Shown piece after piece: positions 11,042-19,254 of a stretch of 31,655 nt of DNA. Position 1 is the stretch's first letter. Each line of letters starts with the position of its first letter. Origin of the DNA: a virus; IMG/VR virus record IMGVR_UViG_3300021077_000075, positions 1-31,655 of that record, one strand, 5' to 3'. A model generated the notes under the pieces. The model saw only the letters and a list, made by a program, of their open reading frames with translations, was not told where the DNA came from and did not search any database. A program made the translations under genes and the position numbers.

Positions 11042-12847
11042 TTGAAAATAGACCTTAACGAATCAAAGTATATCGTTGCAAGGGTTCGGAAACATGATTC
11101 CTGGGTAGCCACAAAAAAAGCCAGGTTTCAAAAGGTTGATCAGTATTATAAAGGGGACGAGAGCAAGGCCCGCAGGTTTAAAGACCTGGGTTCTTATAGC
11201 TCTAAAATTTTCTTCAATGTCGGGCGTGAAATAGTCGAGGCTTATTATCCCCGCTACATTGGAGATTTTTTTAATGTTGTGCCGGGGGAAAGTTTCATCA
11301 AGGTTTATCCCTCCGAAGAAAACACTCCAGAAGCCGTCAATGCCGCTAAAGAAATAGAATACTGGCTTTTTTACCGCCTGGAAAGCATGAAGTTCCTCAT
11401 GCGTCTTTATGACCCGTCCAAGTGGGTTTTGATGTATGGGATGGTGGCCGGGATTGTAAGCCGGATGGAGTCGGTAAAAAACAGCAATAAGATTTTAGAT
11501 AAATTCCCGGTATTCCGGGGCATTCATCCGGGCAAGTATAGCATTGACGACGGAGCAGAGTTTAAGGATGATGCTATCGATGAGTGCCGGTATTTTAATT
11601 TATCTCTTTTGGAATTAACCAGCCTGGCTCAAGACCCAAGATTTGCTGATGATTTCGACCCGGCAGTTATTTCCGACCTTCGCCGGGTGTTTGAACAGTC
11701 GGCAGAAAACACCATTGAAAGAAATATCCAGATTTGTGAATGGTGGGGCAAACTGTCTGATCGCGATGAAAAGGGAAAGAAGTCCGGTGGTTCACAGATT
11801 TATCAGGCCTGGGTGCTAAAAAACAAAATAAGCGGTTCAAAAATATTATTCTTCAAAAAAGACCCATACAAAACCGGGAAATCACCGTTTGTTTTTTCTC
11901 GTTTCGAGAGAAGGCCGGGAACGATGGATGGAGAGGGGATTTTTGAACTTATTTATTCGGCCCAAGATGCCTTGAATGAGATTAAAAATTGTGTCCTAGA
12001 CAGCCTTTACCAGTCGGTTATGGCAAGGACTTTTCACCATCCCGGAGTTTTTCCCGATAATGATAAGTTTTCTCAATGGAGGCCATATCAACTTTGTATG
12101 GTAAGCTCTGGGGAACCGATTAATAACGCGGTTTTCCGCGATGTTCCCTCCAGTTCTCCCGCGATTGGTCAATCAATGCAGATCGCGCAGCAATTAGAGC
12201 AGGGAATCCAGCAGAGAGCTTCAATGTCCGGCTTGGCGATGGGGCAAGCGGCTGGCCCGGGAACTCCCCCCTCGGCAGAAGAAATTCAATCGAGAATGGG
12301 GTCGCTGGCGCAGCAATTTAGTTTTAACTTTAACACCTTCGTCAAGGAATATGTCGGAGAGGCAGCCGAGCAAATATTGATTCAGGACAGGGAAATCGCT
12401 CTTGGTCTTTCTCTTAATGGGGAAAAGCAAAAGATAATGACCGGGTTCAATTCCGATGGCATTCCAGAGTTCCGGGATATTAGCTTAGAGAGCTTGAGGA
12501 CTCCGGTTAAACTTTCGGTAGTGGGGATTGATCCTGGAAAAATTCATACCAAGCAGTTAATGGATTTCTTGCAGCAAAGCATTATGCCTTTTGTTGATAA
12601 AATCAACGAATCTCTTGCACCGCAGGGTAAGGAATTTAATTTTGAAGAACTGTTTGGGTTAATTTGTTCATTCTTCCCATCTGCCGGGAAACTTAATCTT
12701 ATTCGGGAAAAGAAACCTATCACTCCCCCTGAAAGTGCGGATCAGGTTCCCGGTCAACCGGCTGTTGATGTCAATGCGATTCCCCCTGCCGAGCAATTAA
12801 TGCAGGAATCTCCCGGTAAAACCCCGGTAGAGATACAACCACAATAA
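11042..12847 (+). CDS. portal protein (podovirus type)
   Basis: 601 aa, directly after TerL, with the size and organisation of portals of short-tailed phages. The N-terminal part is helix-rich (S-K-Y-I-V-A-R-V-R-K-H-D-S-W). A central beta wing precedes the stem/tunnel region around F-E-L-I-Y-S-A-Q-D-A-L-N-E-I-K-N and the Q-rich helix Q-S-M-Q-I-A-Q-Q-L-E-Q-G-I-Q-Q-R. A Pro-rich tail follows. Portal forms the dodecameric vertex for DNA entry and tail attachment. The start is TTG at 11042, since the next in-frame Met is more than 100 residues in and would remove conserved helices. An out-of-frame ATG at 11038 encodes only M-L-E-N-R-P and stops. Confidence 0.88.
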   Translation: MKIDLNESKYIVARVRKHDSWVATKKARFQKVDQYYKGDESKARRFKDLGSYSSKIFFNVGREIVEAYYPRYIGDFFNVVPGESFIKVYPSEENTPEAVNAAKEIEYWLFYRLESMKFLMRLYDPSKWVLMYGMVAGIVSRMESVKNSNKILDKFPVFRGIHPGKYSIDDGAEFKDDAIDECRYFNLSLLELTSLAQDPRFADDFDPAVISDLRRVFEQSAENTIERNIQICEWWGKLSDRDEKGKKSGGSQIYQAWVLKNKISGSKILFFKKDPYKTGKSPFVFSRFERRPGTMDGEGIFELIYSAQDALNEIKNCVLDSLYQSVMARTFHHPGVFPDNDKFSQWRPYQLCMVSSGEPINNAVFRDVPSSSPAIGQSMQIAQQLEQGIQQRASMSGLAMGQAAGPGTPPSAEEIQSRMGSLAQQFSFNFNTFVKEYVGEAAEQILIQDREIALGLSLNGEKQKIMTGFNSDGIPEFRDISLESLRTPVKLSVVGIDPGKIHTKQLMDFLQQSIMPFVDKINESLAPQGKEFNFEELFGLICSFFPSAGKLNLIREKKPITPPESADQVPGQPAVDVNAIPPAEQLMQESPGKTPVEIQPQ

Positions 12848-12862
12848 ATTAAGGAGGTATTT

Positions 12863-13549
12863 ATGACGCCAGAGGAAATTCAAGCCATTATTGACGGAGT
12901 GGCGGGTAAATTCGATTCTCAAATTAACGGTTTAAAGGAAGAAATCGCCGGGTTGAAGGCCGTTAAGGAAGAGCCGGTCGTGGATGAGCTTCCGAGCCAG
13001 GAAGAAGTGGATGCATTTATGAAACAGTTCAACATCAATCCTGACACGGAAGAAAAATATGCAAGCAAGTCCGACCTTACCAAGATCGCCAAGCAACTTT
13101 CCGAGCATTCAAGCTCCGAAAGTCTGAGCTTTGCTTCGGCGGCCCTTGATGAATCCAGAAAGGGATATGAGCGCCGGAGGGAAATCGAGAAAAATCTTGA
13201 TAAAATCGGAGAAACCCTCAAACATCTTCCAAGGGAAGAGAGAACCAAAATCATTAACCGGGCGCAGGAATTAATGAGTTCTTCGGCGGGAACTATCAAC
13301 CTGCGGGATATTTCCACCAGGGCGGTGGTGGGTTCCATTGACGACCCCCGCAAGGTTCGCGAGATTATCGGCGGGGAACATTTTCATCCCCTGGTTGCCG
13401 GATTCGGAAACGAAGATAATCCCAGCACCTATGTTACTGTGGAGGATGAAAATTTAGCGAAGGCTTTTGGTATTCCTCCCGAAAAGCTGGTAGAACAAAA
13501 ACTCGCGATGGAAGAGGAAAGAAAAATCAACAAGGAGGCTAATTATTAA
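12863..13549 (+). CDS. scaffolding-like protein
   Basis: 228 aa behind AAGGAGG. It lies between portal and capsid genes, the usual scaffold position. The composition is acidic and helical with an N-terminal coiled coil (I-D-G-V-A-G-K-F-D-S-Q-I-N-G-L-K-E-E) and a charged middle (R-R-E-I-E-K-N-L-D-K-I-G-E-T-L-K). A C-terminal globular segment (G-G-E-H-F-H-P-L-V-A-G-F-G) is less typical, so it could instead be a minor head protein. No protease motif is evident. It would template prohead assembly and leave before packaging is complete. Confidence 0.6.
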   Translation: MTPEEIQAIIDGVAGKFDSQINGLKEEIAGLKAVKEEPVVDELPSQEEVDAFMKQFNINPDTEEKYASKSDLTKIAKQLSEHSSSESLSFASAALDESRKGYERRREIEKNLDKIGETLKHLPREERTKIINRAQELMSSSAGTINLRDISTRAVVGSIDDPRKVREIIGGEHFHPLVAGFGNEDNPSTYVTVEDENLAKAFGIPPEKLVEQKLAMEEERKINKEANY

Positions 13550-14118
13550 TGGCTAAGGAAAAAATTTCACACTCAAATCCGATCGATGTGTCGGTTGTGG
13601 AGGAATATGTTAACCCGGAAGTGGTAAAGGAAACCAAGATGGAGATTCTGGGCGGTTTAGATGTGGAGCAAACCCACGGACTGAAAAACCTGGAAACTCT
13701 TCCCGTTCCCGATTCCGATTTCTGGGAAACTGCCCTTGTAACCAACCCCAGCAAAGACTACGGAGCTAATCGTCAGGAGCTTTTGAATCAAGGTTTTGAA
13801 GAAGCACCTGCCGGTTGGGCGCCGCAATTTCCTGGGTTGATCGCAATGAGAACCAGCAAGGAGAATTATGCCAAGTGGGCTCAGGGAAAAATCAATCCGG
13901 CGCTGGAACTCGACCAGTCAATGGCTAATGGTGATAGCCATATGGCCAACTGCGGAACTTCTCCCGAGGGAATAGCCTTGGGAATGGTTCCCAATTTTAA
14001 CTTAATCCCGGTTGGCCCCGCCTATACCGGCGGTGTTCCAAACCAACCCCAGCAGTCTGCTCGTGGAAGAAGTATGGCTAGTGTGGGAATCGACTTAAAG
14101 AAAAAGGGAGGTAATTAA
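13549..14118 (+). CDS. hypothetical head-associated protein, 189 aa
   Basis: Starts with an ATG sharing one base with the upstream stop (TAATG), inside the head gene block. The product is acidic to neutral, Pro/Asn-rich, with few long helices (N-P-S-K-D-Y-G-A-N-R-Q-E-L-L-N-Q-G-F, A-P-A-G-W-A-P-Q-F-P-G) and a Gly/Pro/Gln-rich C-terminal quarter. No family recognised. By context it is a minor head, scaffold-accessory or internal protein. Confidence 0.75.
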   Translation: MAKEKISHSNPIDVSVVEEYVNPEVVKETKMEILGGLDVEQTHGLKNLETLPVPDSDFWETALVTNPSKDYGANRQELLNQGFEEAPAGWAPQFPGLIAMRTSKENYAKWAQGKINPALELDQSMANGDSHMANCGTSPEGIALGMVPNFNLIPVGPAYTGGVPNQPQQSARGRSMASVGIDLKKKGGN

Positions 14119-14120
14119 GC

Positions 14121-14609
14121 ATGGCAACTCATACTCAAATACCCTTAACTCCGATTGGAGTAAAAGACGGCCCTGTCCGCAAATATTCCGAAGCTGCCGG
14201 GCAGAGCTTTTTGGCTGGATCCAATGTTTACCTGAATGGCGGGAAAGTAACTGCCTTCGAGGCCGATGGAGCATCTTTGCTTGGGAAAGCGTGTAAGGCC
14301 GCCACCGGAACAACCGATGCGGATTGCTATGTAATCCCTATTGTGGCGAATGGTTTGCTTATGGCAAGCGTAACCCACAGCAATCCCTCCAGCGCTGTAA
14401 CCGCCGTGGCTCAAATTGGGGAATTGTATTCCTTGAGCGCGGAAGGTTATGTCAATATCGAAGGAACCGGAAGCAATAAAAACTTCCGGGTAGTCGAAGG
14501 CGGTTATCAAATCGAACCCGGCCAGGCGGTGGGAGATCAATATGGAACCGTGGTGGGATATATCGCAAGCACCGCCCTGCAATGCCCGTTCAACGATATT
14601 TCGGTTTAA
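14121..14609 (+). CDS. putative capsid decoration protein
   Basis: 162 aa, right before the major capsid gene, behind GGGAGG. It is all-beta in appearance, rich in Gly/Ala/Val/Thr with few charges (S-N-V-Y-L-N-G-G-K-V-T-A-F-E-A-D-G-A-S-L, Y-S-L-S-A-E-G-Y-V-N-I-E-G). Size, composition and position match head decoration or DUF2190-type proteins that cement the expanded shell. That family assignment is by resemblance. Two cysteines in the middle and one near the C-terminus. Confidence 0.65.
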   Translation: MATHTQIPLTPIGVKDGPVRKYSEAAGQSFLAGSNVYLNGGKVTAFEADGASLLGKACKAATGTTDADCYVIPIVANGLLMASVTHSNPSSAVTAVAQIGELYSLSAEGYVNIEGTGSNKNFRVVEGGYQIEPGQAVGDQYGTVVGYIASTALQCPFNDISV

Positions 14610-14627
14610 TGAAAGGAGAATAAAAAA

Positions 14628-15566
14628 ATGCCAATAATTAATACTGCGGGATTCGCACTCTACACTGATCCGGCCTGCAAAGCGGCTTTTAACCAGGAAC
14701 AAAGCCTTTCCGATGCAGGAGCGGCCATTAAACAGCTCTATGATGAGCAGGAAACCAAAGAACTGGAATACAAGTATTTTCAGGAAGTCGGGTTCGGTAT
14801 GCCCGGTCAGGTAAATGACGGCCAGCCTCCGATTTTCGATACCATTTATTCCGGCCACGACAAAACCCTGGTTCAGGCGAACTATGGCTTGGGATTCAAG
14901 ATCACCGAGAAAATGCAGATTTTCGCTCGCCTGGGTCAGATTAAAGACCTCACCAAAGGATTGGCTCAACGGATGAAGGATAATGACGGATACCTCTGCA
15001 CCCGGCCCATTAACCTGGGAACCCTGAACGCCGGGGCTGGTGGTATCACCTATGGCGATGGTCAGCCGTTGTTTTCCGCTTCTCACCCTCGGCTTTCGGC
15101 CTCGTTGGGTGAGGCTTGGAGCAATCTTGGAACTGCCGCCACTTTGGACACAACCACTTTCCGGGCGATGAGATTGGCTCTGTTTAACCAGATTTCCGAC
15201 CGTGGATTCAAACTGTGGCAAATGCCGACCTTCCTGATCATCAGCATGAATCTTGTGGATAAAGCCGAAGCGTTACTGCTTAGCCCTCAAGACCCCGGGA
15301 GCAACAACAACGATATGAGTAATATTTTCAAGTCCAATGTGTTCGGGAAAATTATTCCTCTGGTTGATCGTTGGTTGACCAGCACTACCGGCTACACGAT
15401 GGCGGTTTCCAAAGAGGACTGCGGACTGTTCAGAATGATCGGGAAGAAGGCGGATTTGGTAACTTCCGTTCAGAACTCCGCGAGAGTAATCGAGAAAACC
15501 TCCACCGCCTTCTCGGCAGAAGGCGTAAAAAGCCCGCGTGGTTTATACCACAGCGTAGGTGCGTAG
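14628..15566 (+). CDS. major capsid protein, HK97-fold (Mu gpT-like features)
   Basis: 312 aa with AAAGGAG upstream. Residues about 145-155 contain G-D-G-Q-P-L-F-S-A-S-H-P, a loop typical of Mu gpT-like and related HK97-fold major head proteins. The N-terminal arm is helical (D-A-G-A-A-I-K-Q-L-Y-D-E-Q-E-T-K-E-L-E-Y-K). The C-terminal part has axial-domain-like strands (F-G-K-I-I-P-L-V-D-R-W-L-T) and ends G-L-Y-H-S-V-G-A. No long scaffold-delta domain is fused to it, consistent with the separate scaffold-like gene. The strong hairpin after its stop would stabilise the abundant capsid mRNA. Confidence 0.87.
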   Translation: MPIINTAGFALYTDPACKAAFNQEQSLSDAGAAIKQLYDEQETKELEYKYFQEVGFGMPGQVNDGQPPIFDTIYSGHDKTLVQANYGLGFKITEKMQIFARLGQIKDLTKGLAQRMKDNDGYLCTRPINLGTLNAGAGGITYGDGQPLFSASHPRLSASLGEAWSNLGTAATLDTTTFRAMRLALFNQISDRGFKLWQMPTFLIISMNLVDKAEALLLSPQDPGSNNNDMSNIFKSNVFGKIIPLVDRWLTSTTGYTMAVSKEDCGLFRMIGKKADLVTSVQNSARVIEKTSTAFSAEGVKSPRGLYHSVGA

Positions 15567-15573
15567 TTAATTT

Positions 15574-15602
15574 GGGGGTGGGTATGAATTATACTCACCC
15601 CC
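15574..15602 (+). other. 12-bp hairpin after the capsid gene
   Basis: GGGGGTG (15574-15580) pairs with CACCCCC (15596-15602), and GGTAT/ATACT continues the stem to a 5-nt GAATT loop. There is no T-run behind it, so partial termination or 3'-end protection of capsid mRNA is more likely than full termination. Confidence 0.7.
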
Positions 15603-15623
15603 TATAAAGAAAGGAAAAGAAAG

Positions 15624-17363
15624 ATGAAGAAATTCAACAAATATATCCTCGTGTTGTTGGCTCTGGTTTCTTTCGCGTTCCTGCCGGTTTTCGCCGCCTA
15701 CGGTGATATTACGGCAGTCGGGCCGAATGATGAATTTAGAGTAACTTCTGCGGGGAACCTGATCGTAACCGGAAGCATCACGGGGGCAAGCCTGTCGGCT
15801 GCTTCTCTGGCATTAACCGGAACTCTTTCGGTTGACTCCACCACGGAATTAAAGGGAGTCGTTACTGTCGGCAAGAACGGTTCTGGTGGAGCTGCCGGAA
15901 CTATCACCTTGAGGGATGGGAATAATCCTGGAACCACGGAAACCCTTACTTACGCGAAATGGAACAGCCTAAATGACGCAAGTGGAGTTATCAAGGGAAA
16001 TGGTTCGGGAACCTTCTCCGTTGCCACCACCTCCGACCTTTCGGAGGGAACTAACCTTTATTTCACCAATGCTCGGGCCAGGGGTGCGGTAAGCGCCGGA
16101 AGCGGATTGAGTTACAATTCAACTACCGGCATATTCACCGCCACCGGTTCTTTTGGTTTTTTCAATTCCGCCACCGGTTTAACCTGGACTAGTTCCACCA
16201 ACACCCTGTCTTTGACTGCCGGATATACTATCCCCACTTCTACCCAAGTTTCCAATGCGGATGCTGCCGTAGCCTGGAAAAACTCGCTAGATGGATTGAC
16301 CGGGGTTCTTTACGGAACCACCGGATCCTATTCAGCCTTGACGGTTGGAACCGGGGTTAACAACCTCGTGCAATTAAACGGTTCCAGCCAGTTACCGGCT
16401 GTTTCTGGTGCGTTATTGACGAATTTGCCTGCTCCAATTCCTTCCGGTTCTACCACTCAAGTTCAGTTTAACGATGGCGGGGCAATGGCTGGTGCTGGGG
16501 TATATTGGGATAAAACCAATGGTTATGTTGGTATAAATAAAACTAATCCAGATTGCGAATTATGGGTAAAAGATGGCCCCGACTCCTTGGGCAACGCTGA
16601 TATTGTATTGTCCTCTGGTAGCAATGGAGTGTCCGCTTACCATTGGATTAATGACTCAACTGGAAAATGGACAATGAAGAGCGATGGGGCGGATTCTGAC
16701 AAGTTCACTTTTGAAACCGATGGCGGAAGCGATGTATTCTCCGTGGTGCAAGCTACTCAGGAATTAACTTTTGCCAAATTCCCGGTTACCCCCTCTGCCG
16801 CCCCAGATGCCGACTACGAAGTGGCCAACAAAAAATATGTGGATGACCACGCTTCTTCATGCTCGCCTGCGAACTGCCTGGTTCGGATTGAAAGCAAAAC
16901 TGCTACGAGTGATTCTGAAACGATGATGAATTTCACCGGAGTTTCTCTGGCTAACTATGACTATTTTAAACTGGTGGCTAAGGTTAAAAATCCCGCGGCT
17001 GGTGGCCCATCATCCTATGCCTTTTCCATTAATGCCGACTATAATGCAACTGACTATTACACTAGTTTTATAACCCAAACCGGCACAGTATTTTCGGGAG
17101 GAATGGTCAATAGTAATTTGCCCGCCGCTTGTCCCGCTAGTGGTTATATAAATTATTGTTACGACAATATATTATTGGGTGGGGATGGCAAATTGAGGTG
17201 TGATGGGAAATGGTTCGGAGTAACCGATTCCGGTTGCACTAATGATTCGGCCTTTATCTACGGCAATTTCGTTTCCGCGGACTGTACAAGTGTTCAGTGC
17301 TATTCCACATCGGGAACTTTTGGAGCTGGTTCAGAAATCATCCTCTACGGAATGAAAAAATAG
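15624..17363 (+). CDS. fibre-like protein with N-terminal signal peptide
   Basis: 579 aa. The N-terminus MKKFNKYILVLLALVSFAFL then P-V-F-A / A-Y-G-D is a textbook Sec signal peptide with A-x-A-type cleavage near residue 24. Next comes a low-complexity beta region with repeated G-x-L-x-V / S-L-A-L-T-G-T-L-S-V patterns, the D-L-S-E-G-T-N-L-Y-F-T-N-A-R-A module (about 135-150) seen in fibre-like proteins, and a receptor-binding-like C-terminal third. That third begins near the Y-E-V-A-N-K-K-Y-V-D-D-H segment and has about ten cysteines. In a cytoplasmically assembled fibre a signal peptide is odd; see findings. It could be an exported adhesin or surface-masking protein instead. Ends before an intrinsic terminator. 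Confidence 0.8.
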   Translation: MKKFNKYILVLLALVSFAFLPVFAAYGDITAVGPNDEFRVTSAGNLIVTGSITGASLSAASLALTGTLSVDSTTELKGVVTVGKNGSGGAAGTITLRDGNNPGTTETLTYAKWNSLNDASGVIKGNGSGTFSVATTSDLSEGTNLYFTNARARGAVSAGSGLSYNSTTGIFTATGSFGFFNSATGLTWTSSTNTLSLTAGYTIPTSTQVSNADAAVAWKNSLDGLTGVLYGTTGSYSALTVGTGVNNLVQLNGSSQLPAVSGALLTNLPAPIPSGSTTQVQFNDGGAMAGAGVYWDKTNGYVGINKTNPDCELWVKDGPDSLGNADIVLSSGSNGVSAYHWINDSTGKWTMKSDGADSDKFTFETDGGSDVFSVVQATQELTFAKFPVTPSAAPDADYEVANKKYVDDHASSCSPANCLVRIESKTATSDSETMMNFTGVSLANYDYFKLVAKVKNPAAGGPSSYAFSINADYNATDYYTSFITQTGTVFSGGMVNSNLPAACPASGYINYCYDNILLGGDGKLRCDGKWFGVTDSGCTNDSAFIYGNFVSADCTSVQCYSTSGTFGAGSEIILYGMKK

Positions 17364-17390
17364 TTTTACTACCTCACCGGGCGAGGCGAA

Positions 17391-17427
17391 TGGCTGGCAG
17401 CCCGGCATGAAAAGCCAGTCAATTTTT
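17391..17427 (+). terminator. intrinsic terminator-like hairpin after the fibre gene
   Basis: TGGCTGGC (17391-17398) pairs with GCCAGTCA (17414-17421, one G-U), followed by ATTTTT. A smaller CCTC-7-GAGG hairpin sits just before it. The T-run runs into the Shine-Dalgarno of the next gene, so it likely attenuates rather than ends transcription. Confidence 0.65.
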
Positions 17428-17438
17428 AGGAGGAAAAT

Positions 17439-17714
17439 ATGAATAATAAAGTTGTTCCGGTTGCAGCCTCCGGGATTGTGATAAATAATCCCAACACCTA
17501 TTTGGGGAGTGTGGTTTTAACCTCCGGGAGCGATGCGGCCACCTTGACATTATACGACAATGCCTCTTCTGCCGCTGGAACCGCGCTTCTTAAATTAGCT
17601 GTTCCTGCCGCCAATACCTCTGTTACGGTTAATTTCAAGGGTGTGGGGTTTGTTAATGGGGTTTATGCGTCTTTAACCGGAACCTCTGCTCAAGCCTTCG
17701 TGGAGTTGATGTAA
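17439..17714 (+). CDS. small beta-rich virion protein candidate, 91 aa
   Basis: Behind TAGGAGG. All-beta composition with no aromatic clusters: N-T-Y-L-G-S-V-V-L-T-S-G-S-D-A-A-T-L-T-L-Y-D and T-S-V-T-V-N-F-K-G-V-G-F-V-N-G-V-Y-A-S-L-T-G. This reads as a small jelly-roll or Ig-like sandwich, as in head decoration or tail-knob proteins. No family named with confidence. Its stop overlaps the next ATG by one base. Confidence 0.72.
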   Translation: MNNKVVPVAASGIVINNPNTYLGSVVLTSGSDAATLTLYDNASSAAGTALLKLAVPAANTSVTVNFKGVGFVNGVYASLTGTSAQAFVELM

Positions 17715-17938
17715 TGCCCGAATTACCTCCGGGATATAACGGGCCAGAAGATCATTGCGGGCGATGTTATCAGATTTTACCTAAAGCCTCAATGATTCAC
17801 CAGAACGGTATTCTGGTTTGCCCAAGATGCCAAACTTTCAAGAATGTGGATTCTCTAAAATATGAATATACCCCGGAGATCGAGGAATTACCGGAGAATG
17901 AAATGTTTAGAAATGGGGTAGAAGAATTTGAATCTTAG
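17714..17938 (+). CDS. zinc-ribbon protein, 74 aa
   Basis: Two CxxC knuckles, C-G-R-C near residue 15 and C-P-R-C near residue 36, separated by about 18 residues, form one zinc-ribbon site. The C-terminus is acidic. Small zinc ribbons between head and tail genes occur in many phages without a settled role. It is coupled to both neighbours: TAATG at the start, and an 11-base overlap with the adaptor gene at the end. Confidence 0.75.
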   Translation: MPELPPGYNGPEDHCGRCYQILPKASMIHQNGILVCPRCQTFKNVDSLKYEYTPEIEELPENEMFRNGVEEFES

Positions 17939-19022
17939 CGAAATAAAGGCCAGCTTTTACACCAACCGAAGAGAATCATCGGGCAATAGTATTTTCTCGG
18001 CTGCGGAAGTTACGCAGTTCGTTAATGACGCATACCGCGACGTGATGGTCAGAGAGCGTTGGAGATTCGGGGTAAAGGATTTTAGTTTAACTATCCCCGC
18101 CACCGCGATCACAGCCGATTATACTGCCGGTGGAACCTCTCTAACGGTTGCCTCAACGGCTGGTTATGGGAAAAACAGGTCAATTATCGTAACCGATGGA
18201 ACCAATTTTGAATATGCGACAATTTCTGCTCACCCTACCGCAACCGGCTTGACGATTTCTGCATTGGCTAATAGCTATGCCACCGGCAGCTATGTGATTT
18301 TGGCGTATTGTTTTCTCCCGCATAATTGCCTTGAAGTAATGGCCTGCCCTCGCGGTTATTCTTCGACCAATGGATGGGTTCAGATTCAGGGTTTGGGAGT
18401 GGGTAATTTTGATTACTTTGTTTCCGGTTCGCTATCGTTTAGTAGCCCTTCTAAGATAATTCTGGGAGGCATGGCAACCGCTTCGGAGGGAACTTTCACC
18501 GGAACCACCGGAACCAGTTCCACGGTGTTCGTGGCTGCGACTGCGGGTAATTTACAAGACAATTATTATAATGGATGGTTATTGTCGAACAGAACCCATT
18601 CGGGAACTGCCAGGATATTAAGCTATGTGGCTTCTACCAAGACCTTTACGCTCGATCGGGCAATTACCGGTCAGGCTTCTGGTGATGTGGTGGAAATTAT
18701 TCCGATGTTAAAACAGGCGTTCTTTTATCCTTATCCGATAGAGAATACCACGATTTACTTCCGTGGGCGTTTAGACGCCGGGAAGTTGGTTAATAATTAT
18801 GATGAAGTGTCGATTCCTGCCGAATATGCCGAAGTGATCTCGTGGGGGGCGCTTGAAAGAAGTTTTATCGCCGACAGAAACAGCGAACTGGCAATGAATA
18901 GCCTTTCAATGGTTCACAATAAATTCATGGAGATTTTAAGCCGAATGGTGATGAAGGAAATTTACACTGAGTCCATTACCAACCAATCATACATGGCCGA
19001 TCCCAACGATATGGAGGTATAG
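17928..19022 (+). CDS. head-tail adaptor-like protein with beta-domain insert
   Basis: 364 aa from a TTG at 17928; the next Met (about residue 40) would cut an N-terminal helix. Residues 20-45 (F-S-A-A-E-V-T-Q-F-V-N-D-A-Y-R-D-V-M-V-R-E-R-W-R-F) look like the helical start of podovirus head-tail adaptors (P22 gp4/T7 gp11-like role). An Ig-like beta segment follows (Y-T-A-G-G-T-S-L-T-V-A-S-T-A-G-Y), with a second one around 185-250. A helical C-terminus (A-E-V-I-S-W-G-A-L-E-R-S-F-I-A-D) closes it. It would dock between portal and nozzle. The call depends on fold-like pattern and position. Confidence 0.6.
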   Translation: MNLSEIKASFYTNRRESSGNSIFSAAEVTQFVNDAYRDVMVRERWRFGVKDFSLTIPATAITADYTAGGTSLTVASTAGYGKNRSIIVTDGTNFEYATISAHPTATGLTISALANSYATGSYVILAYCFLPHNCLEVMACPRGYSSTNGWVQIQGLGVGNFDYFVSGSLSFSSPSKIILGGMATASEGTFTGTTGTSSTVFVAATAGNLQDNYYNGWLLSNRTHSGTARILSYVASTKTFTLDRAITGQASGDVVEIIPMLKQAFFYPYPIENTTIYFRGRLDAGKLVNNYDEVSIPAEYAEVISWGALERSFIADRNSELAMNSLSMVHNKFMEILSRMVMKEIYTESITNQSYMADPNDMEV

Positions 19023-19026
19023 CGTG

Positions 19027-19254
19027 ATGAACTGGATTCAAGGACTTAAAAAGGGAAGTCTACGGGAACGTGCTAAGGCCGATGGCGGGATTGATGAAAA
19101 CACCGGAAATATAAGAAAGTCCTGGATTTTAGCGAATGTTGACCGGCTTCGCAATATCCGTAAAAAGAGAGAATGGACGGATGATGAACGGGAATTTTAT
19201 ATGCAGTTAATGGCTGCCAACACCCTGGAGGGATTTCATAAACATGGCGAATAA
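19027..19254 (+). CDS. small charged protein, 75 aa
   Basis: ATG at 19027, with GGAGG nine bases upstream; a GTG at 19024 is equally possible. Basic/acidic helix content: K-K-G-S-L-R-E-R-A-K-A-D-G-G-I, L-A-N-V-D-R-L-R-N-I-R-K-K-R-E-W-T-D-D-E-R-E-F. Its 3' end overlaps the start of the nozzle gene by 11 bases. No family recognised; a tail accessory or assembly factor by context. Confidence 0.72.
   Translation: MNWIQGLKKGSLRERAKADGGIDENTGNIRKSWILANVDRLRNIRKKREWTDDEREFYMQLMAANTLEGFHKHGE

Noticed and set aside
14145-15221. 358-codon leftward frame opposite the decoration and capsid genes
   Set aside because: It is the antisense shadow of two well-supported genes; codon bias of the + strand genes keeps it open.
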